Assembly (NCBI RefSeq): GCF_003574135.1
Contig: NZ_AP018341.1
Location: forward strand, 2,579,740-2,643,739
Reading direction: 5' to 3'
Length of the DNA stretch: 64,000 nt
From: a cyanobacterium endosymbiont of Rhopalodia gibberula
GTDB lineage: Bacteria > Cyanobacteriota > Cyanobacteriia > Cyanobacteriales > Microcystaceae
Each line of letters starts with the position of its first letter. The stretch's first letter is position 1. Shown here piece by piece: positions 10,564 through 21,025 of the stretch. A program made the position numbers and the translations under genes. Below the pieces are notes generated by a model. It did not search any database and had not been told where the DNA came from. It worked only from the letters and a program-made list of their open reading frames with translations.

Positions 10564-11265
10564 ATGAAACAATCAACAACTTATCAAGCCAATTATCAAA
10601 ATTTGTTGCAGTTAATGCAGCGAGCACAAATATCTAATTTTAGCCAACTGACTAAAATTTCCGGAGTCTCCCAATGGCAGTTAAATCGCCTCCTAGTGGG
10701 TTTACTGCCAAAAATGACTATTGAAAATTTATTAAGATTATCTAAAGTGTTAAAAGTTCCCATCGAACAATTACTAAGTGAATTTTGTAAAGATCAGTCT
10801 TTGTTGGACTCCTCAGGACTTTCTCAACTTGAAACTCAAGATATTGATCTATCAGATTTGGAGAAAGTTAGACAAGAATATCAACAATTACAACAGCAAT
10901 TAAACGAACAAAAAGAAATCCTAGAAAAAGACTTTCAAAAATCTAGTTTAGAAGCCCTAGAATCTTGGCTTTTACAATGGCCAACAGCAGCGATGATTGC
11001 TCACAAAAATCCTCAACTCTCGGCTGTGAAACTATTACCTCTAGTTAAACCGATCATCGAGTTACTTAAACAATGGAACGTTGAAACAATTGCAGTAGCA
11101 GGAGAAAAAGTCCCCTATGATCCTCTGTGTCATCAATTATTAGAAGGAAGTGATTATGTTGAACCAGGAGAAACTGTCATCATCCGTTATATTGGCTATC
11201 GTCACGGGGAAAATTTGCTGTATAAGGCAAAAGTGAGTCCGGTCAAGAAAATACCAGCTAGTTAA
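10564..11265 (+). CDS. HTH domain fused to GrpE-like domain
   Basis: A 233-residue protein. Residues about 13-65 form an XRE-like helix-turn-helix (GVSQWQLNRLLVGLLPKMTI, then IENLLRLSKVLKVPIEQLL). Residues about 95-130 are a Gln/Glu-rich coiled coil. Residues about 135-228 resemble the C-terminal half of GrpE: a four-helix part, then a beta domain with VETIAVAGEKVPYDPLCHQ, VEPGETVI and GYRHGENLLYKAKVSPV. GrpE is the nucleotide exchange factor of DnaK. The fusion suggests a regulator that senses or recruits the DnaK machinery, which is inference. It is probably not the housekeeping GrpE, which lacks an HTH. Confidence 0.75.
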   Translation: MKQSTTYQANYQNLLQLMQRAQISNFSQLTKISGVSQWQLNRLLVGLLPKMTIENLLRLSKVLKVPIEQLLSEFCKDQSLLDSSGLSQLETQDIDLSDLEKVRQEYQQLQQQLNEQKEILEKDFQKSSLEALESWLLQWPTAAMIAHKNPQLSAVKLLPLVKPIIELLKQWNVETIAVAGEKVPYDPLCHQLLEGSDYVEPGETVIIRYIGYRHGENLLYKAKVSPVKKIPAS

Positions 11266-11492
11266 AAAACATTAGCAATTTAAGATTTTTGTAACAAAAA
11301 GTAATCAACTACATTTATTGAATCTTAACAGAGAATAATTTTATCAAATTTACATGACATTGAAATACAAAATGGTGATTCCGTCACATTTGATACTAAC
11401 CTTAGTGGACAAATTTTTCTATCCTTATGGTCAAGAAGTAGTGTGAGCATCGTTGTGATCGCTCTTCTGAGTTAAATTAGTGATATTAATCT

Positions 11493-11906
11493 ATGGCTTC
11501 CCAAGCAATCCTCCGTCTCCTCGAACAATATCCGCAACTCGGACCGTTCATTGAAGAAGGTCGTTTTTTGATTGGTTATACCAATGGTAGTGCTAATGGG
11601 AAGCAAGTTCCTGTTTTTCTTTTGCGCTCTCCCTGGACTCAGTTCTGTATTCAGGCAACCGCTTGTGATTCACTGATTTCTGGAGCAGTTTTAGTAGTGA
11701 CAGAGGACTCTCAATGGAGTCCTGAAAGCAACTGGAAAGCCTATAACTTCACCATAAACAGCCCATCGCCGAAGAGTTCTCGTAGAAACCTTAGACAAAA
11801 ACGCAGTTCCTCTGCCCAGTCTGTACCTCCATTGGCAGCAATGGCCGCAGAAATAGCAACCGAAGAAACGAAAAAATCTCCTGTCTTATGCCAGGGCGTT
11901 CGTTAG
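11493..11906 (+). CDS. Small hypothetical protein
   Basis: A 137-residue protein starting at ATG 11493. The first 85 residues look folded (ILRLLEQYPQLGPFIEEGRF, then a beta-rich part with VPVFLLRSPWTQFCIQATA). The tail is Ser/Arg/Ala-rich and low complexity. No signal peptide or membrane segment. I do not recognise a named family; it resembles conserved cyanobacterial hypotheticals. A possible C-terminal remnant of another frame (DIEIQNGDSVTFDTNLSGQ) lies just upstream at about 11358-11474. Downstream, hypE converges on it. Confidence 0.6.
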   Translation: MASQAILRLLEQYPQLGPFIEEGRFLIGYTNGSANGKQVPVFLLRSPWTQFCIQATACDSLISGAVLVVTEDSQWSPESNWKAYNFTINSPSPKSSRRNLRQKRSSSAQSVPPLAAMAAEIATEETKKSPVLCQGVR

Positions 11907-11983
11907 TGCATCAAAGGGTTTGGGGCAGATAATCGTAGACTTTGACACTCTTCGAGAACGCCCCTGCTCGCATGCTCGAAATA

Positions 11984-13030
11984 TTAACAAATTCTGGGCA
12001 ATTGCTCCCCGCTTAACATATCAACAATACGACTGGCTCCAATTTTACTCTCTAAAGTGACTAACCCCATGCCTGGTCCTCTTCCTGTAACTTGACCAAT
12101 AATGCAGGGATCTTGTTGATGTGCTCTCATAATTTTCATAGCAGTATCTACAGAGTCTTGAGGAATAAACGCTACAAACCGACCTTCATTAGCCACATAG
12201 AGAGGATCAAACCCTAATATTTCGCACGCCCCCTGGACATCTTCACGTACAGGAATAGCGTTCTCTTGAATATTAAGAATAACCCCTGCACCCATTGCAA
12301 TTTCATTTAGGGCGCTGGCTAGGCCGCCACGGGTAAGATCTCGTAGGCAATGAATGTTTGTCTTGGCCTCTAACATAGCTAAAACAACAGAATTTATAGG
12401 AGCGCAGTCACTTTCAATGGTCGTTTCAAATTCCAGCCCCTCTCGTACTGCCATAATCGCGATACCATGGCGGCCTAAATCTCCACTGATCAAGATAGCA
12501 TCTCCTGGTTGAACACTTTGAGCTGCAATTATTTGATCATGTTCGATTATACCGATTCCTGTGGTATTGATAAATACCCCGTCTCCTTTCCCTCGATCAA
12601 CTACTTTGGTGTCTCCAGTGATAATTTGAACTTGAGCAATTTGAGCAGAATGTTGTAGGGACTGAACAACATTCCAAAGGATTTCCATCGACAGTCCTTC
12701 TTCTAAGATAAAACCCACGCTAAGATAAAGAGGACGTGCCCCACTCATAGCTAAATCATTGACAGTTCCGTTAATAGCTAAACTACCAATATCTCCCCCA
12801 GGAAAAAATAGAGGATGAATAACGTAAGAGTCGGTAGTAAAAGCAATTTTCTTAGCGTTTAAATTCAAAATAGCAGAGTCATGTGGGGGAGTATTTTGAG
12901 TCGTATTAAAGACAGGAAAAATCATCTTTTCAAGCAACTGCCGCATCAATTTCCCCCCTCCTCCATGAGCAAGTAATACTTGAGGATATTGATCCAAGGG
13001 TATCGGACAAGTTAGGTTCAAATCAGTCAT
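11984..13030 (-). CDS. hypE: Hydrogenase maturation protein HypE
   Basis: HypE converts the carbamoyl group loaded by HypF on its C-terminal Cys into thiocyanate, the source of the CN ligands of [NiFe]-hydrogenase. The 348-residue protein has the AIR-synthase-like ATP-binding fold ([16 protein letters not shown] at 21-36, [11 protein letters not shown] at about 138-148). It ends in PRIC, with Cys348 as the modified residue. Full length. In an N2-fixing cyanobacterium the client would be the uptake hydrogenase HupSL or bidirectional Hox. No other hyp or hup gene is in the window. The 3 kb upstream is gene-free, so it is probably transcribed alone. Confidence 0.95.
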   Translation of the reverse strand: MTDLNLTCPIPLDQYPQVLLAHGGGGKLMRQLLEKMIFPVFNTTQNTPPHDSAILNLNAKKIAFTTDSYVIHPLFFPGGDIGSLAINGTVNDLAMSGARPLYLSVGFILEEGLSMEILWNVVQSLQHSAQIAQVQIITGDTKVVDRGKGDGVFINTTGIGIIEHDQIIAAQSVQPGDAILISGDLGRHGIAIMAVREGLEFETTIESDCAPINSVVLAMLEAKTNIHCLRDLTRGGLASALNEIAMGAGVILNIQENAIPVREDVQGACEILGFDPLYVANEGRFVAFIPQDSVDTAMKIMRAHQQDPCIIGQVTGRGPGMGLVTLESKIGASRIVDMLSGEQLPRIC

Positions 13031-16000
13031 AAGTGATTGAGAAATCAGTAATCAGAGATTAAGACAAAATGTCAAATATAACGTACTACTTTGCAAGTAA
13101 ATTTATTACCCAAATTAAGCTATAAAAAGTAACTCTCAATTTTAGCGAAGGTTAGACAGATTAGCGCTTCACTCAATTGACTAGACTCTTTCAGTCTAGC
13201 TGTGACAACATTGCAATAGACAAAGTTATAATAAGAGTTTTGCGAGTTATTAGCTACTAATTTAGCAGACCTAGTTTAAAGTATAGCACTACGCAAAAAG
13301 GTTAGGACAGTTTTTCAGTTAGAAAAAAAGTAATAAAATAGCAAAATCAATGCGATACTCTATGCGTGCACCTTATATTTAAGATCTACACAAGAAAGTG
13401 ATTTAAGAGGTACAAAGAGGATATAAAACACAGGCTATATTTTTTATTTCAAATTAGTTTTTATACTATAAATATATGCTTAAAACAGCAACTAAAAAGG
13501 AGATTAAGAAGAACTCTAATAAACTAGAACAATAAATTTTCTAAAAAAATTATGAAAATATCAATAGTAGAAAACTTTGATAGATAAAGTTAGATATATT
13601 TATGAAATAAATTATCTACATTGTAATGATATTACATTAGAAAGACTTTACGTTATAAGACATAAAAATAAAAGGGTAATACTGGACAAATCAGTCTATA
13701 ATAAAGAGAAAATAGATTTTACTATTTAAAGTATTAATGGGTTACAGTAGGAATTTATATGAAATTTGATTATCTCAAAATCTAACTACTCAATAGGAAC
13801 CAGAAGATATTTTTTTTTAATAAAAAACTAATTTTTATAGGAATAAACTATTATAGAAATAGTCTAATAAACTAGACGTAAACCACGATATTTTTAACCT
13901 GACTCTCCAGATTCAAATAAAATTAAGAATTAATAATTTGTTGTAAAAACTTAAATCAAAAAATATTATCTAAAATTAAAGCCGTTAGAGAATATGTAGA
14001 CACTATTTTTAGTTCAGATCCTACTTAACGTTTTTACGTCGTGCTATAGTTGGACACAAATAAGTAGCATTATGCTGATGTATATTTTAGGTTTAAAAGT
14101 GATAACCACAAACATAGTTAGTTATAAGAACTCTAATTCACTAATGTCATCTTGTCGTTTAAGGGTCTTTCTTAAATCTAGGCAAGAAATGGCTTGACTT
14201 GAATAAAAAGAAAAAGTTAAATGTATGTAGTTTTTTAGAAATAAAAAAATGGCTTAAATATAAATTAATTTCAAAGTAGTTGTAAAGGTAATACTTGTAT
14301 TCTCATTTCCCAGACTTTATTTCTTCTTAAGAAAAAATAATAAATAACAAAATACGATGAATATAAATTAGCTACATCAGTAATAAAACCAGTATAATTA
14401 CGCTTATAATAAAATAGTTTACAAGTCAAAAGATTGCTTATTAAGCATAATAAACCTAAGGTATTAATCAACTAAATACAAAAAAAATCTAAAGATTATT
14501 AGCATATATTGAAACCTAGTATTAGGTATATAATAACTATGCACTAACTCATTTATCTATTAATTTTGAACTTTATTTGAGTTTTTTACAATAAGTTGAA
14601 AGCTTATTTTTCTCTTTAATAATTATAAACATAGTGGTGTTCATCTCTATTTTACTATTTAAAATAGTCATTTACTAATATTAAAATTCTATAAAATTTT
14701 AAAAGAATATCAAATCTAGAACAAGCCTATTAAAAATAAGCAAAAAATGCTTTGTAAAAAATATCTAAGAAGAGATTAGATGATTTTTTCACAGAATTTA
14801 TTGAAAAATTAAGTAAATAACTATCAATAAATGATAAAAAATATTATATAGATATGAATTGTTTAATACGTTAACTAAAACCTCTTCTTTATAAGAACTT
14901 TAACTTAAATTTGTATTCTTTTATGAATGAATTAAGATCCAAGAGTATACTTTTTTGTAGGGTATGGACTAATTATAATATTAACTTTTATTAATTTACA
15001 TTTATAATTTTTGTCTTAAGTACTCTTTCGGGAGTTAATTTTACTTTACTCTCTTTTTTTAAAAGTTTAGATAATTGTTGACTATCTTTTTCTTTTACAA
15101 ACTGATGTTTACTCTAATCCTTATCTTTTTCAAGACTAGTTTTTTTGTAATCATACTTGCTAAAAAATTTTACTAAATTTACAATTTATTTTACTTTCTA
15201 TCTATTCTTTAAAATTTTAAGATGTTTTCTATTGCCAGTGAAATTTTATATTTTTTAAAATTTTAATCATGTTAGTTTAATTTCTAAAATAGCTATTATC
15301 TAGTAATTGCTATTTTCTAACTGCTTTCCTATTTTGAATATATTTATTTGAATGTACTTAGAGTACAATTAAATAAACTTAACTATTTTTATAATCTATC
15401 AATTAGATTGCTTTTATCTCACTGATGTCCTTGAATTATGTGAAAGAGTTAAATTGATATTTAAGATCTAGTATGGTATTTTTTCTATTAAAACCTCTCA
15501 AGTATGTAATAACCTTATATGGTGACAAACTCAATAATAATCAATATCAACAATAATTTATCTATTTAAATTTTTAGAAAAAGCAACTAATTTGAATTAA
15601 ATTGATAGTTTATCAAATATTTATTGCTTTCACTAATAAATACATAAAAACTTATATTTTAAGTTATATAAGTATAATTAACTTGATTAATAATAACTTT
15701 TATATTAAATATTCAACAACCAATATATATAGAAAGTTCTATTACTAAGTGTCAAAGATAAAATTAATAATTGTTTAGGACTTCCTTTATTTTAAAAATG
15801 TAATTTTTTGTGATTACTAGAATAAAGCAACAAATTGGATTACTACATCGAATCAATATTAAAGTTCAATCTTAATTGAGCTTAATCTTATAAGATGGGA
15901 ATTATTTTGATTGTCCGCTCTTAACACTATGCTTTACCAACCCTACTATCGTTACTTCCTTCGTTCGAGTGTTCCCCACCACACCAAGTACACTACAATA

Positions 16001-16035
16001 AGAAAAGTTAATATTATCCGTTTAGTCTAGAAACT
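13031..16035. other. 3-kb gene desert
   Basis: Very AT-rich DNA with dense stops in all frames. A 7-bp GC-containing stem (13181-13199, CTAGACT/AGTCTAG) near the hypE start is the only compact structure I see. The open frame on the minus strand at 14271-14471 is compositionally random. No family could be recognised on either strand. Confidence 0.65.
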
Positions 16036-17094
16036 ATGTCAGTATTGGCAGCGATTGCAGTTTTAGCGTTATTAATTGTCGTTCATGAATTAGGTCATTT
16101 TGCCGCCGCAAGATTGCAAGGAATCAGAGTTAACCGCTTTTCTATCGGTTTTGGTCCAAGTCTCGTAAAATATAAGGGGACCGAAACTGAATACGCTATC
16201 CGTGCTTTTCCTTTAGGGGGATATGTAGGATTTCCCGATGATGATCTCGATGGTGAAATTCCCTTAGATGATCCCAATTTACTTCGTAATCGTCCTGTAT
16301 TTGATCGGGCTATTGTCATCAGTGCAGGAGTGATTGCTAATCTTGTTTTGGCTTATTTTCTTTTAGTGGTGCAGGTCGCTACTGTTGGTATCCAAGATAT
16401 TCAATCTGGATTAGCTGTTCCTACTATTGAACCCGCATCCGCAGCAATGGAAGCAGGAATGAAATCAGGAGACATTATCCTTAAAGTTAATAATACTCCC
16501 TTAGATAACTTTCCCGAAGCGACTGACTTCTTTATCGAAAAAATCCAAAACTCTCCTAATCAACCTCTTTATTTTACAATTGAACGAAATAACGAAACTT
16601 TATCTGTTACCGTTACTCCAAAATCTAATGACCAAGGTCAAGGTAAAATTGGGGTAGGACTAGTCCCTAATATACACTTGAAAAAGTCTCAAGGACTTGT
16701 TGATGCGTTTACTTACAGTGCGGATGCTTTTCAAAATTTAGTGACTCTAACTGCTAAAGGATTTTGGCAACTTGTGAGTAATTTTCAAGAAAACGCTAAA
16801 CAGATAGCAGGTCCAGTCAAAATTGTCGAATACGGTGCTAATATTGCTCAAAATAATGCGGGAAACCTCTTCCAATTTGGCGCGCTAATTAGCATTAACT
16901 TAGCTATTATCAATATCCTACCTTTACCCGCTCTTGATGGCGGTCAATTAATCTTTTTAATGGTAGAAGGACTACGAGGAAAACCCTTACCCAATAGATT
17001 ACAAGAAGGCATTATGCAAACAGGGTTAGTGTTACTCCTTAGTTTAGGACTATTCCTTGTTGTCCGCGATACAGTTAACTTAGCCTTTTTCTAA
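16036..17094 (+). CDS. rseP: Site-2 protease RseP
   Basis: Intramembrane zinc metalloprotease that cleaves membrane-anchored regulators. The 352-residue protein carries HELGH at residues 17-21 in the first membrane helix (zinc ligands His17 and His21, catalytic Glu18). A single PDZ domain lies at about 120-205, and the second zinc-site motif NILPLPALDGGQ has Asp301. The last membrane segment is at about 325-345. One PDZ domain is normal for cyanobacteria; E. coli has two. ATG at 16036. nth follows after 43 bases on the same strand, so the two may be cotranscribed. Confidence 0.94.
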   Translation: MSVLAAIAVLALLIVVHELGHFAAARLQGIRVNRFSIGFGPSLVKYKGTETEYAIRAFPLGGYVGFPDDDLDGEIPLDDPNLLRNRPVFDRAIVISAGVIANLVLAYFLLVVQVATVGIQDIQSGLAVPTIEPASAAMEAGMKSGDIILKVNNTPLDNFPEATDFFIEKIQNSPNQPLYFTIERNNETLSVTVTPKSNDQGQGKIGVGLVPNIHLKKSQGLVDAFTYSADAFQNLVTLTAKGFWQLVSNFQENAKQIAGPVKIVEYGANIAQNNAGNLFQFGALISINLAIINILPLPALDGGQLIFLMVEGLRGKPLPNRLQEGIMQTGLVLLLSLGLFLVVRDTVNLAFF

Positions 17095-17137
17095 GAGTAA
17101 TTTCAACAAGTTTGATTGTAATTATTTAGATAAAAAT

Positions 17138-17794
17138 ATGAGCATTGAGCACAGGGGGAAAAACACAAAACAGCGAGCATTAGTGATATTAAATCTTCTG
17201 AAACAGCTGTATCCTGATGCTACTTGTAGTTTAGTTTATAATTCCCCTGTGCAGCTTTTGGTTGCCACGATTTTATCGGCACAATGTACTGACAAAAGAG
17301 TTAATAAAGTTACCCCCAATTTGTTTTTTAAGTTTCCTGATGCATCATCCTTAGCTCAGGCAGATCTAGAAGAATTAGAAGAATTGATCCGTTCGACAGG
17401 ATTTTATCGAAATAAAGCCAAAAATATTCAAGGTTCCTGTCAGAAAATTGTTAGAGAATTTGACGGAGAAGTTCCTCAAGAAATGGACAAATTACTGAGT
17501 CTACCAGGAGTTGCTCGCAAAACTGCAAACGTAGTTTTAGCACACGGGTTTGGACTTAATCAAGGAGTTACAGTAGATACCCATGTTAAGCGTTTAAGTA
17601 GACGTTTAAAACTAACAAAAGAGACTAATCCTGTAAAAATTGAAAGAGATTTAATGAAAGTATTGCCTCAACCTGATTGGGAAAACTTTTCAATTCGCAT
17701 AATTTATCATGGTCGGGCAATCTGTCATGCTAGAAAACCAAATTGTCCTGATTGTAGATTGGCCCATTTATGTCCTTCTGTCGTAGATGGATAG
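17138..17794 (+). CDS. nth: Endonuclease III
   Basis: DNA glycosylase/AP lyase that removes oxidised pyrimidines in base excision repair. The 218-residue protein has the helix-hairpin-helix motif LPGVARKTANVV with catalytic Lys128. Asp147 lies in VDTHVKRL. The C-terminal [4Fe-4S] loop has Cys196-x6-Cys203-x2-Cys206-x5-Cys212. All key residues are present and length is normal. It lies 43 bases after rseP. Keeping it fits a cell exposed to oxidative damage even though other functions nearby are lost. Confidence 0.95.
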   Translation: MSIEHRGKNTKQRALVILNLLKQLYPDATCSLVYNSPVQLLVATILSAQCTDKRVNKVTPNLFFKFPDASSLAQADLEELEELIRSTGFYRNKAKNIQGSCQKIVREFDGEVPQEMDKLLSLPGVARKTANVVLAHGFGLNQGVTVDTHVKRLSRRLKLTKETNPVKIERDLMKVLPQPDWENFSIRIIYHGRAICHARKPNCPDCRLAHLCPSVVDG

Positions 17795-18173
17795 ATTTAA
17801 TTGAAATTAAATGTTACCATAGCTGATGTTCAATACTTATTGAAGTAAATCGTCAAATTTTCCGGTGTACAATCATAATTTTGCTCTTACTACAACTAGA
17901 CTAAATTAGTCAAAAGTCCTGATGGTTTATTGTAAAAATAAATTCTTTTCTAAAAAAGGTTAATCACTCCATAAATTCATTAGGAGAACAGATGAATTTT
18001 AAGGTGAAGCATAAGATTTTCATCGCACCTCACCCATGTTAAATAATTAAGCTGATTGCAGCTTAAAAAATTACTTCTCAAGCCTTTACTTATCTAGCTT
18101 TTAAGGGTAAAATGGTAATCCCTGTCTTTACAAGACGTCAAGTAAACGGTAGCGTTGTCGGAGGAATAAATTT
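17795..18173. other. rpmH leader region
   Basis: 379 bases between nth and rpmH. No protein-like frame is seen. It should hold the promoter of the rpmH-jag operon. A GAGG element at about 18161 serves rpmH. Confidence 0.5.
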
Positions 18174-18311
18174 GTGACTCAGCGTACCCTGGGAGGAACC
18201 AATCGAAAGCAAAAGAGAAAATCAGGCTTTCGTGTACGGATGCGAACTCAAAACGGTCGTAATGTGATTCAAGCTAGAAGAAAAAAAGGACGATACCGCT
18301 TATCTGTTTAA
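18174..18311 (+). CDS. rpmH: 50S ribosomal protein L34
   Basis: Very small, very basic large-subunit protein, 45 residues: starts [15 protein letters not shown] and continues with [13 protein letters not shown] and [12 protein letters not shown]. This is the complete L34 pattern. The start is GTG at 18174, about 10 bases after GAGG; no ATG is possible in frame. It heads the conserved order rpmH-rnpA-PH protein-yidC-jag. Confidence 0.95.
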   Translation: MTQRTLGGTNRKQKRKSGFRVRMRTQNGRNVIQARRKKGRYRLSV

Positions 18312-18417
18312 CCCTTGTCACTCTTATTCCCAAACAAGTGTTCAACGTTAGATCAAAATTAAACGTTATGGGTTATCGTGTAAGTCATTTCTAACCCAAT
18401 TCTAACCAGGTAACATA

Positions 18418-18801
18418 GTGGGATTACCTAAAGTCCATCGGCTAAAGAAACCCAAAGACTTCCAAGCTGTTTATAAACGGGGCCAACATTATAAGAGTTC
18501 TCGTCTTTTGATACGAGTACTTTTAAAAAAACATGAAACTATGACCTCGCTTCCAACTCAGTTTGGTATCTCCGTGAGCCAAAAAATTAGTAAAAAAGCG
18601 GTAGTTCGCAATCGTCTTAAACGACAGATTAAAGCAGCAATTCGCTCCTTACTTCCCATAATTTCTCCCGGATTAAAAGTAGTGATTACAGTGCGGCATA
18701 GTCAGAGTGAGTGCAATTATGACCACTTTTTGCGAGAATTAAAGCAGTTGTTCATCAAATCTAATATCGTCTATGGACATACGAGAGAATATCTTTTATG
18801 A
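18418..18801 (+). CDS. rnpA: Ribonuclease P protein component
   Basis: Protein subunit of RNase P, which with the rnpB RNA trims the 5' leader of tRNA precursors. The 127-residue basic protein has the family signature [15 protein letters not shown] (about residues 61-75) and starts with [16 protein letters not shown]. The start is GTG at 18418. The 3' end overlaps the next gene by 29 bases, implying translational coupling. Confidence 0.93.
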   Translation: MGLPKVHRLKKPKDFQAVYKRGQHYKSSRLLIRVLLKKHETMTSLPTQFGISVSQKISKKAVVRNRLKRQIKAAIRSLLPIISPGLKVVITVRHSQSECNYDHFLRELKQLFIKSNIVYGHTREYLL

Positions 18802-19165
18802 AGGAAGTCCTCATATTGGGGGCTTGGTCATTAATATTTTATTAGGATTTGCAGTTATTTGCTTACCTCTAACGGTTGGGTCCGTAGTCAGAGCAATTTG
18901 GTTGCTTTACTGCATTACAAATCATCAGATTTCCATCACAGATGGTCGGATGAGATACGATTATACCGACACTGTCTATGACGAGATCACCAAAATGGTT
19001 AAAATTCCACAGGGAACAATTGGACTATGGAATGACATTGCTGTTACACTCCAAGATAAGAGTCGTCTGGAGTTGAGAGCAGTTCCTGACTTCCGTAAAG
19101 CTTATGACTATATGGCTGAAAAAACTGAGACAGAAACCCCTGTTAGAGCAATTATCAGCAGGTAG
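18773..19165 (+). CDS. PH domain-containing protein
   Basis: A 130-residue protein found in this spot between rnpA and yidC in many cyanobacteria. Residues about 15-50 form a hydrophobic membrane hairpin. The rest is a bacterial PH-like fold ([18 protein letters not shown], then [12 protein letters not shown] and [18 protein letters not shown]). The start overlaps the end of rnpA. Family knowledge gives no firm function; the location suggests a role near the membrane insertion machinery. Confidence 0.85.
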   Translation: MDIRENIFYEGSPHIGGLVINILLGFAVICLPLTVGSVVRAIWLLYCITNHQISITDGRMRYDYTDTVYDEITKMVKIPQGTIGLWNDIAVTLQDKSRLELRAVPDFRKAYDYMAEKTETETPVRAIISR

Positions 19166-19275
19166 ATTTTAAAATTAGACCAGGTCAGAGGCTTTTTAAC
19201 CTCTTCCTTTATTACCAATATTCGGTAAAGTAAACTACAGATAACCCTACAGCGAGACCGCTTGGATTAAGACGA

Positions 19276-20409
19276 ATGGACTTTGGTGTCGGATTTATTT
19301 CCACAAACATTATGCTGCCAATCCTGGATTTCTTCTACGGGATTGTGCCTAGCTACGGTTTTGCGATTATTGCCTTAACCCTAGTAATTCGCTTTGGACT
19401 GTACCCCTTGAGTGCGGGGCAAATTCGCAATATGCGAAAAATGAAGATTACCCAGCCCCTAATGAAAGAGCGACAAGAAGAAATTCAGCAACGCTACAAA
19501 GACGATCCTACGAAACAACAAGAAGAAATGGGAAAGGTGATGCAGGAGTTTGGCAACCCTTTAGCGGGTTGTTTACCCCTGTTGCTACAAATGCCCATTC
19601 TCTTTGCTCTATTTGCTACTTTACGGGGATCGCCCTTTGCCGACATTAACTATACAGTTGATCTTCAGATTCTCCCTAGCGAACAAATTGAACGTGTTGT
19701 ACCTCAACCTTTTGCGACAAAACCTAGCAATATCTACATTAGCGATGGTCTTCATTACCCCATTGTGGCTTTACTACCTGGAGGGACTAAATTAGCAGTT
19801 GGGGAAAAAACTAGAGTTCAATTTCAAACTACTGAAGGTCAGTCCCTTATGAAATTGGTCGCTGAAACCCCTGAAAGCAATATTGAGCCAACTTTTGGAG
19901 TTATAAAAGGCTCAGAACGAGTTAAAATAAGTGAAGATGGAACGATAGAGGCCTTAGTCCCTGGGGAAGTAACTATCGAAGCCACTATTCCGGGGATTGC
20001 TGCAAAGACAGGTTTTTTATTTATTGAAGCCTTAGGACGAGTTGGTGTTATGGGGGATGATGGAACTATCAACTTGGATATCCTAGCCATGGTTTTGTTC
20101 TTTGGTGTTAGTATTTATCTAAATCAAGAATTATCCGGTTCTTCAGGCGGAGGAGCACAACAGCAACAGGCAGTGAATAAAATTACTCCCATAATTTTTA
20201 GTGGAATGTTTCTCTTCTTTCCTTTGCCGGCAGGGGTGTTGATGTATATTGTTGTGGCCAATGTTTTCCAGACCCTACAAACGGTCATTTTGATGCGGGA
20301 ACCTCTACCAGAGAACCTACAAAAATTGGTTGCACAGCAAGAAAAGGCTGAAAAAATTCAAGAAGCTCTTCCCTTCGAGAAAAAAAGATCTAAAAAGAAA
20401 ACGTCTTAA
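19276..20409 (+). CDS. yidC: Membrane protein insertase YidC/Oxa1
   Basis: Inserts and folds membrane proteins, alone or with SecYEG. The 377-residue protein has the core five-helix Oxa1 fold: first helix with the groove Arg39 ([13 protein letters not shown]), coiled-coil hairpin about 50-100 ([19 protein letters not shown]), [20 protein letters not shown] at about 98-118, and two C-terminal helices (about 268-285 and 305-345). The loop between helices carries a beta-rich insert (about 125-260), part of which ([20 protein letters not shown]) resembles a bacterial Ig-like domain, as in other cyanobacterial YidC. The tail is Lys-rich. jag follows after 34 bases. Confidence 0.95.
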   Translation: MDFGVGFISTNIMLPILDFFYGIVPSYGFAIIALTLVIRFGLYPLSAGQIRNMRKMKITQPLMKERQEEIQQRYKDDPTKQQEEMGKVMQEFGNPLAGCLPLLLQMPILFALFATLRGSPFADINYTVDLQILPSEQIERVVPQPFATKPSNIYISDGLHYPIVALLPGGTKLAVGEKTRVQFQTTEGQSLMKLVAETPESNIEPTFGVIKGSERVKISEDGTIEALVPGEVTIEATIPGIAAKTGFLFIEALGRVGVMGDDGTINLDILAMVLFFGVSIYLNQELSGSSGGGAQQQQAVNKITPIIFSGMFLFFPLPAGVLMYIVVANVFQTLQTVILMREPLPENLQKLVAQQEKAEKIQEALPFEKKRSKKKTS

Positions 20410-20443
20410 TTTGCTAGTTAACGATAGGTTACAAGTTGTCAAG

Positions 20444-20932
20444 ATGGAGCGAGAAGTCCACTCAGGTAAAGCTTGGCTCGAAACCCTATTAACTTTAATG
20501 GGGTTAACAGCACAAGTTAAGGTTCAAGACAAGAAGAGTCACTCTGATGAGTCCCCTGAATCCTGGCTGACGATTGATAAAACTCAGCTGACTCCCCAAC
20601 AGACTGATATCCTCTTAAGGGAACAAGGAGCAGGGATAGATGCGATTCAATATCTAGCTAATACTCTCATTAATTTGAGTGTGGAACCCAGAGAACAACG
20701 GAGATATACAGTTGAACTTAATGGCTATCGTCTTAAGCGTCAGGAGGAACTTGTTACCTGGGCACGAGAGGTGGTTCAAAAAGTACGACAGACGGGACGG
20801 GAGGTAGAAATGTCCCCCCTCTCATCGGCAGAACGCCGTCAAATTCACACTTTGTTGAAGGATGTCGAAGATGTGGAAACAGAAAGTCGTGGACAAGAAC
20901 CTGATAGGCGATTAGTAGTCAAACTTCGATAA
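20444..20932 (+). CDS. jag: RNA-binding protein KhpB/Jag
   Basis: A Jag/KhpB-like RNA-binding protein, 162 residues from the ATG at 20444. The KH-like part (about 50-95) contains LLREQGAGIDAIQYLANTLI. The R3H domain (about 100-160) has the signature SPLSSAERRQIHTLL with Arg and His in place. An upstream in-frame start at 20330 would overlap yidC and add a Lys-rich stretch that mirrors the yidC tail in another frame, so I reject it. Last gene of the rpmH operon, followed by a terminator. The partner KhpA is not in the window. Confidence 0.88.
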   Translation: MEREVHSGKAWLETLLTLMGLTAQVKVQDKKSHSDESPESWLTIDKTQLTPQQTDILLREQGAGIDAIQYLANTLINLSVEPREQRRYTVELNGYRLKRQEELVTWAREVVQKVRQTGREVEMSPLSSAERRQIHTLLKDVEDVETESRGQEPDRRLVVKLR

Positions 20933-20966
20933 GCTGTTTATTAGTTAATGATCTTATAGATTCATC

Positions 20967-20992
20967 AGTCCGCTTTTGCGGACTTTATTTTT
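20967..20992 (+). terminator. Intrinsic terminator of the rpmH-jag operon
   Basis: AGTCCGC and GCGGACT form a perfect 7-bp stem around a TTTT loop, followed by a T-rich run. It lies 35 bases after the jag stop codon. Confidence 0.9.
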
Positions 20993-21025
20993 GATTATAT
21001 TTGTCTACTGCTGTATTTTCTGTCT

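Noticed and set aside
14271-14471. 66-codon minus-strand frame in the 3-kb desert
   Set aside because: Composition of random AT-rich DNA, no motif, no ribosome site.
15921-16030. Frame MLYQPYYRYFLRSSVPHHTK before rseP
   Set aside because: Short, low similarity to anything known; could be a remnant of an upstream gene but cannot be supported.
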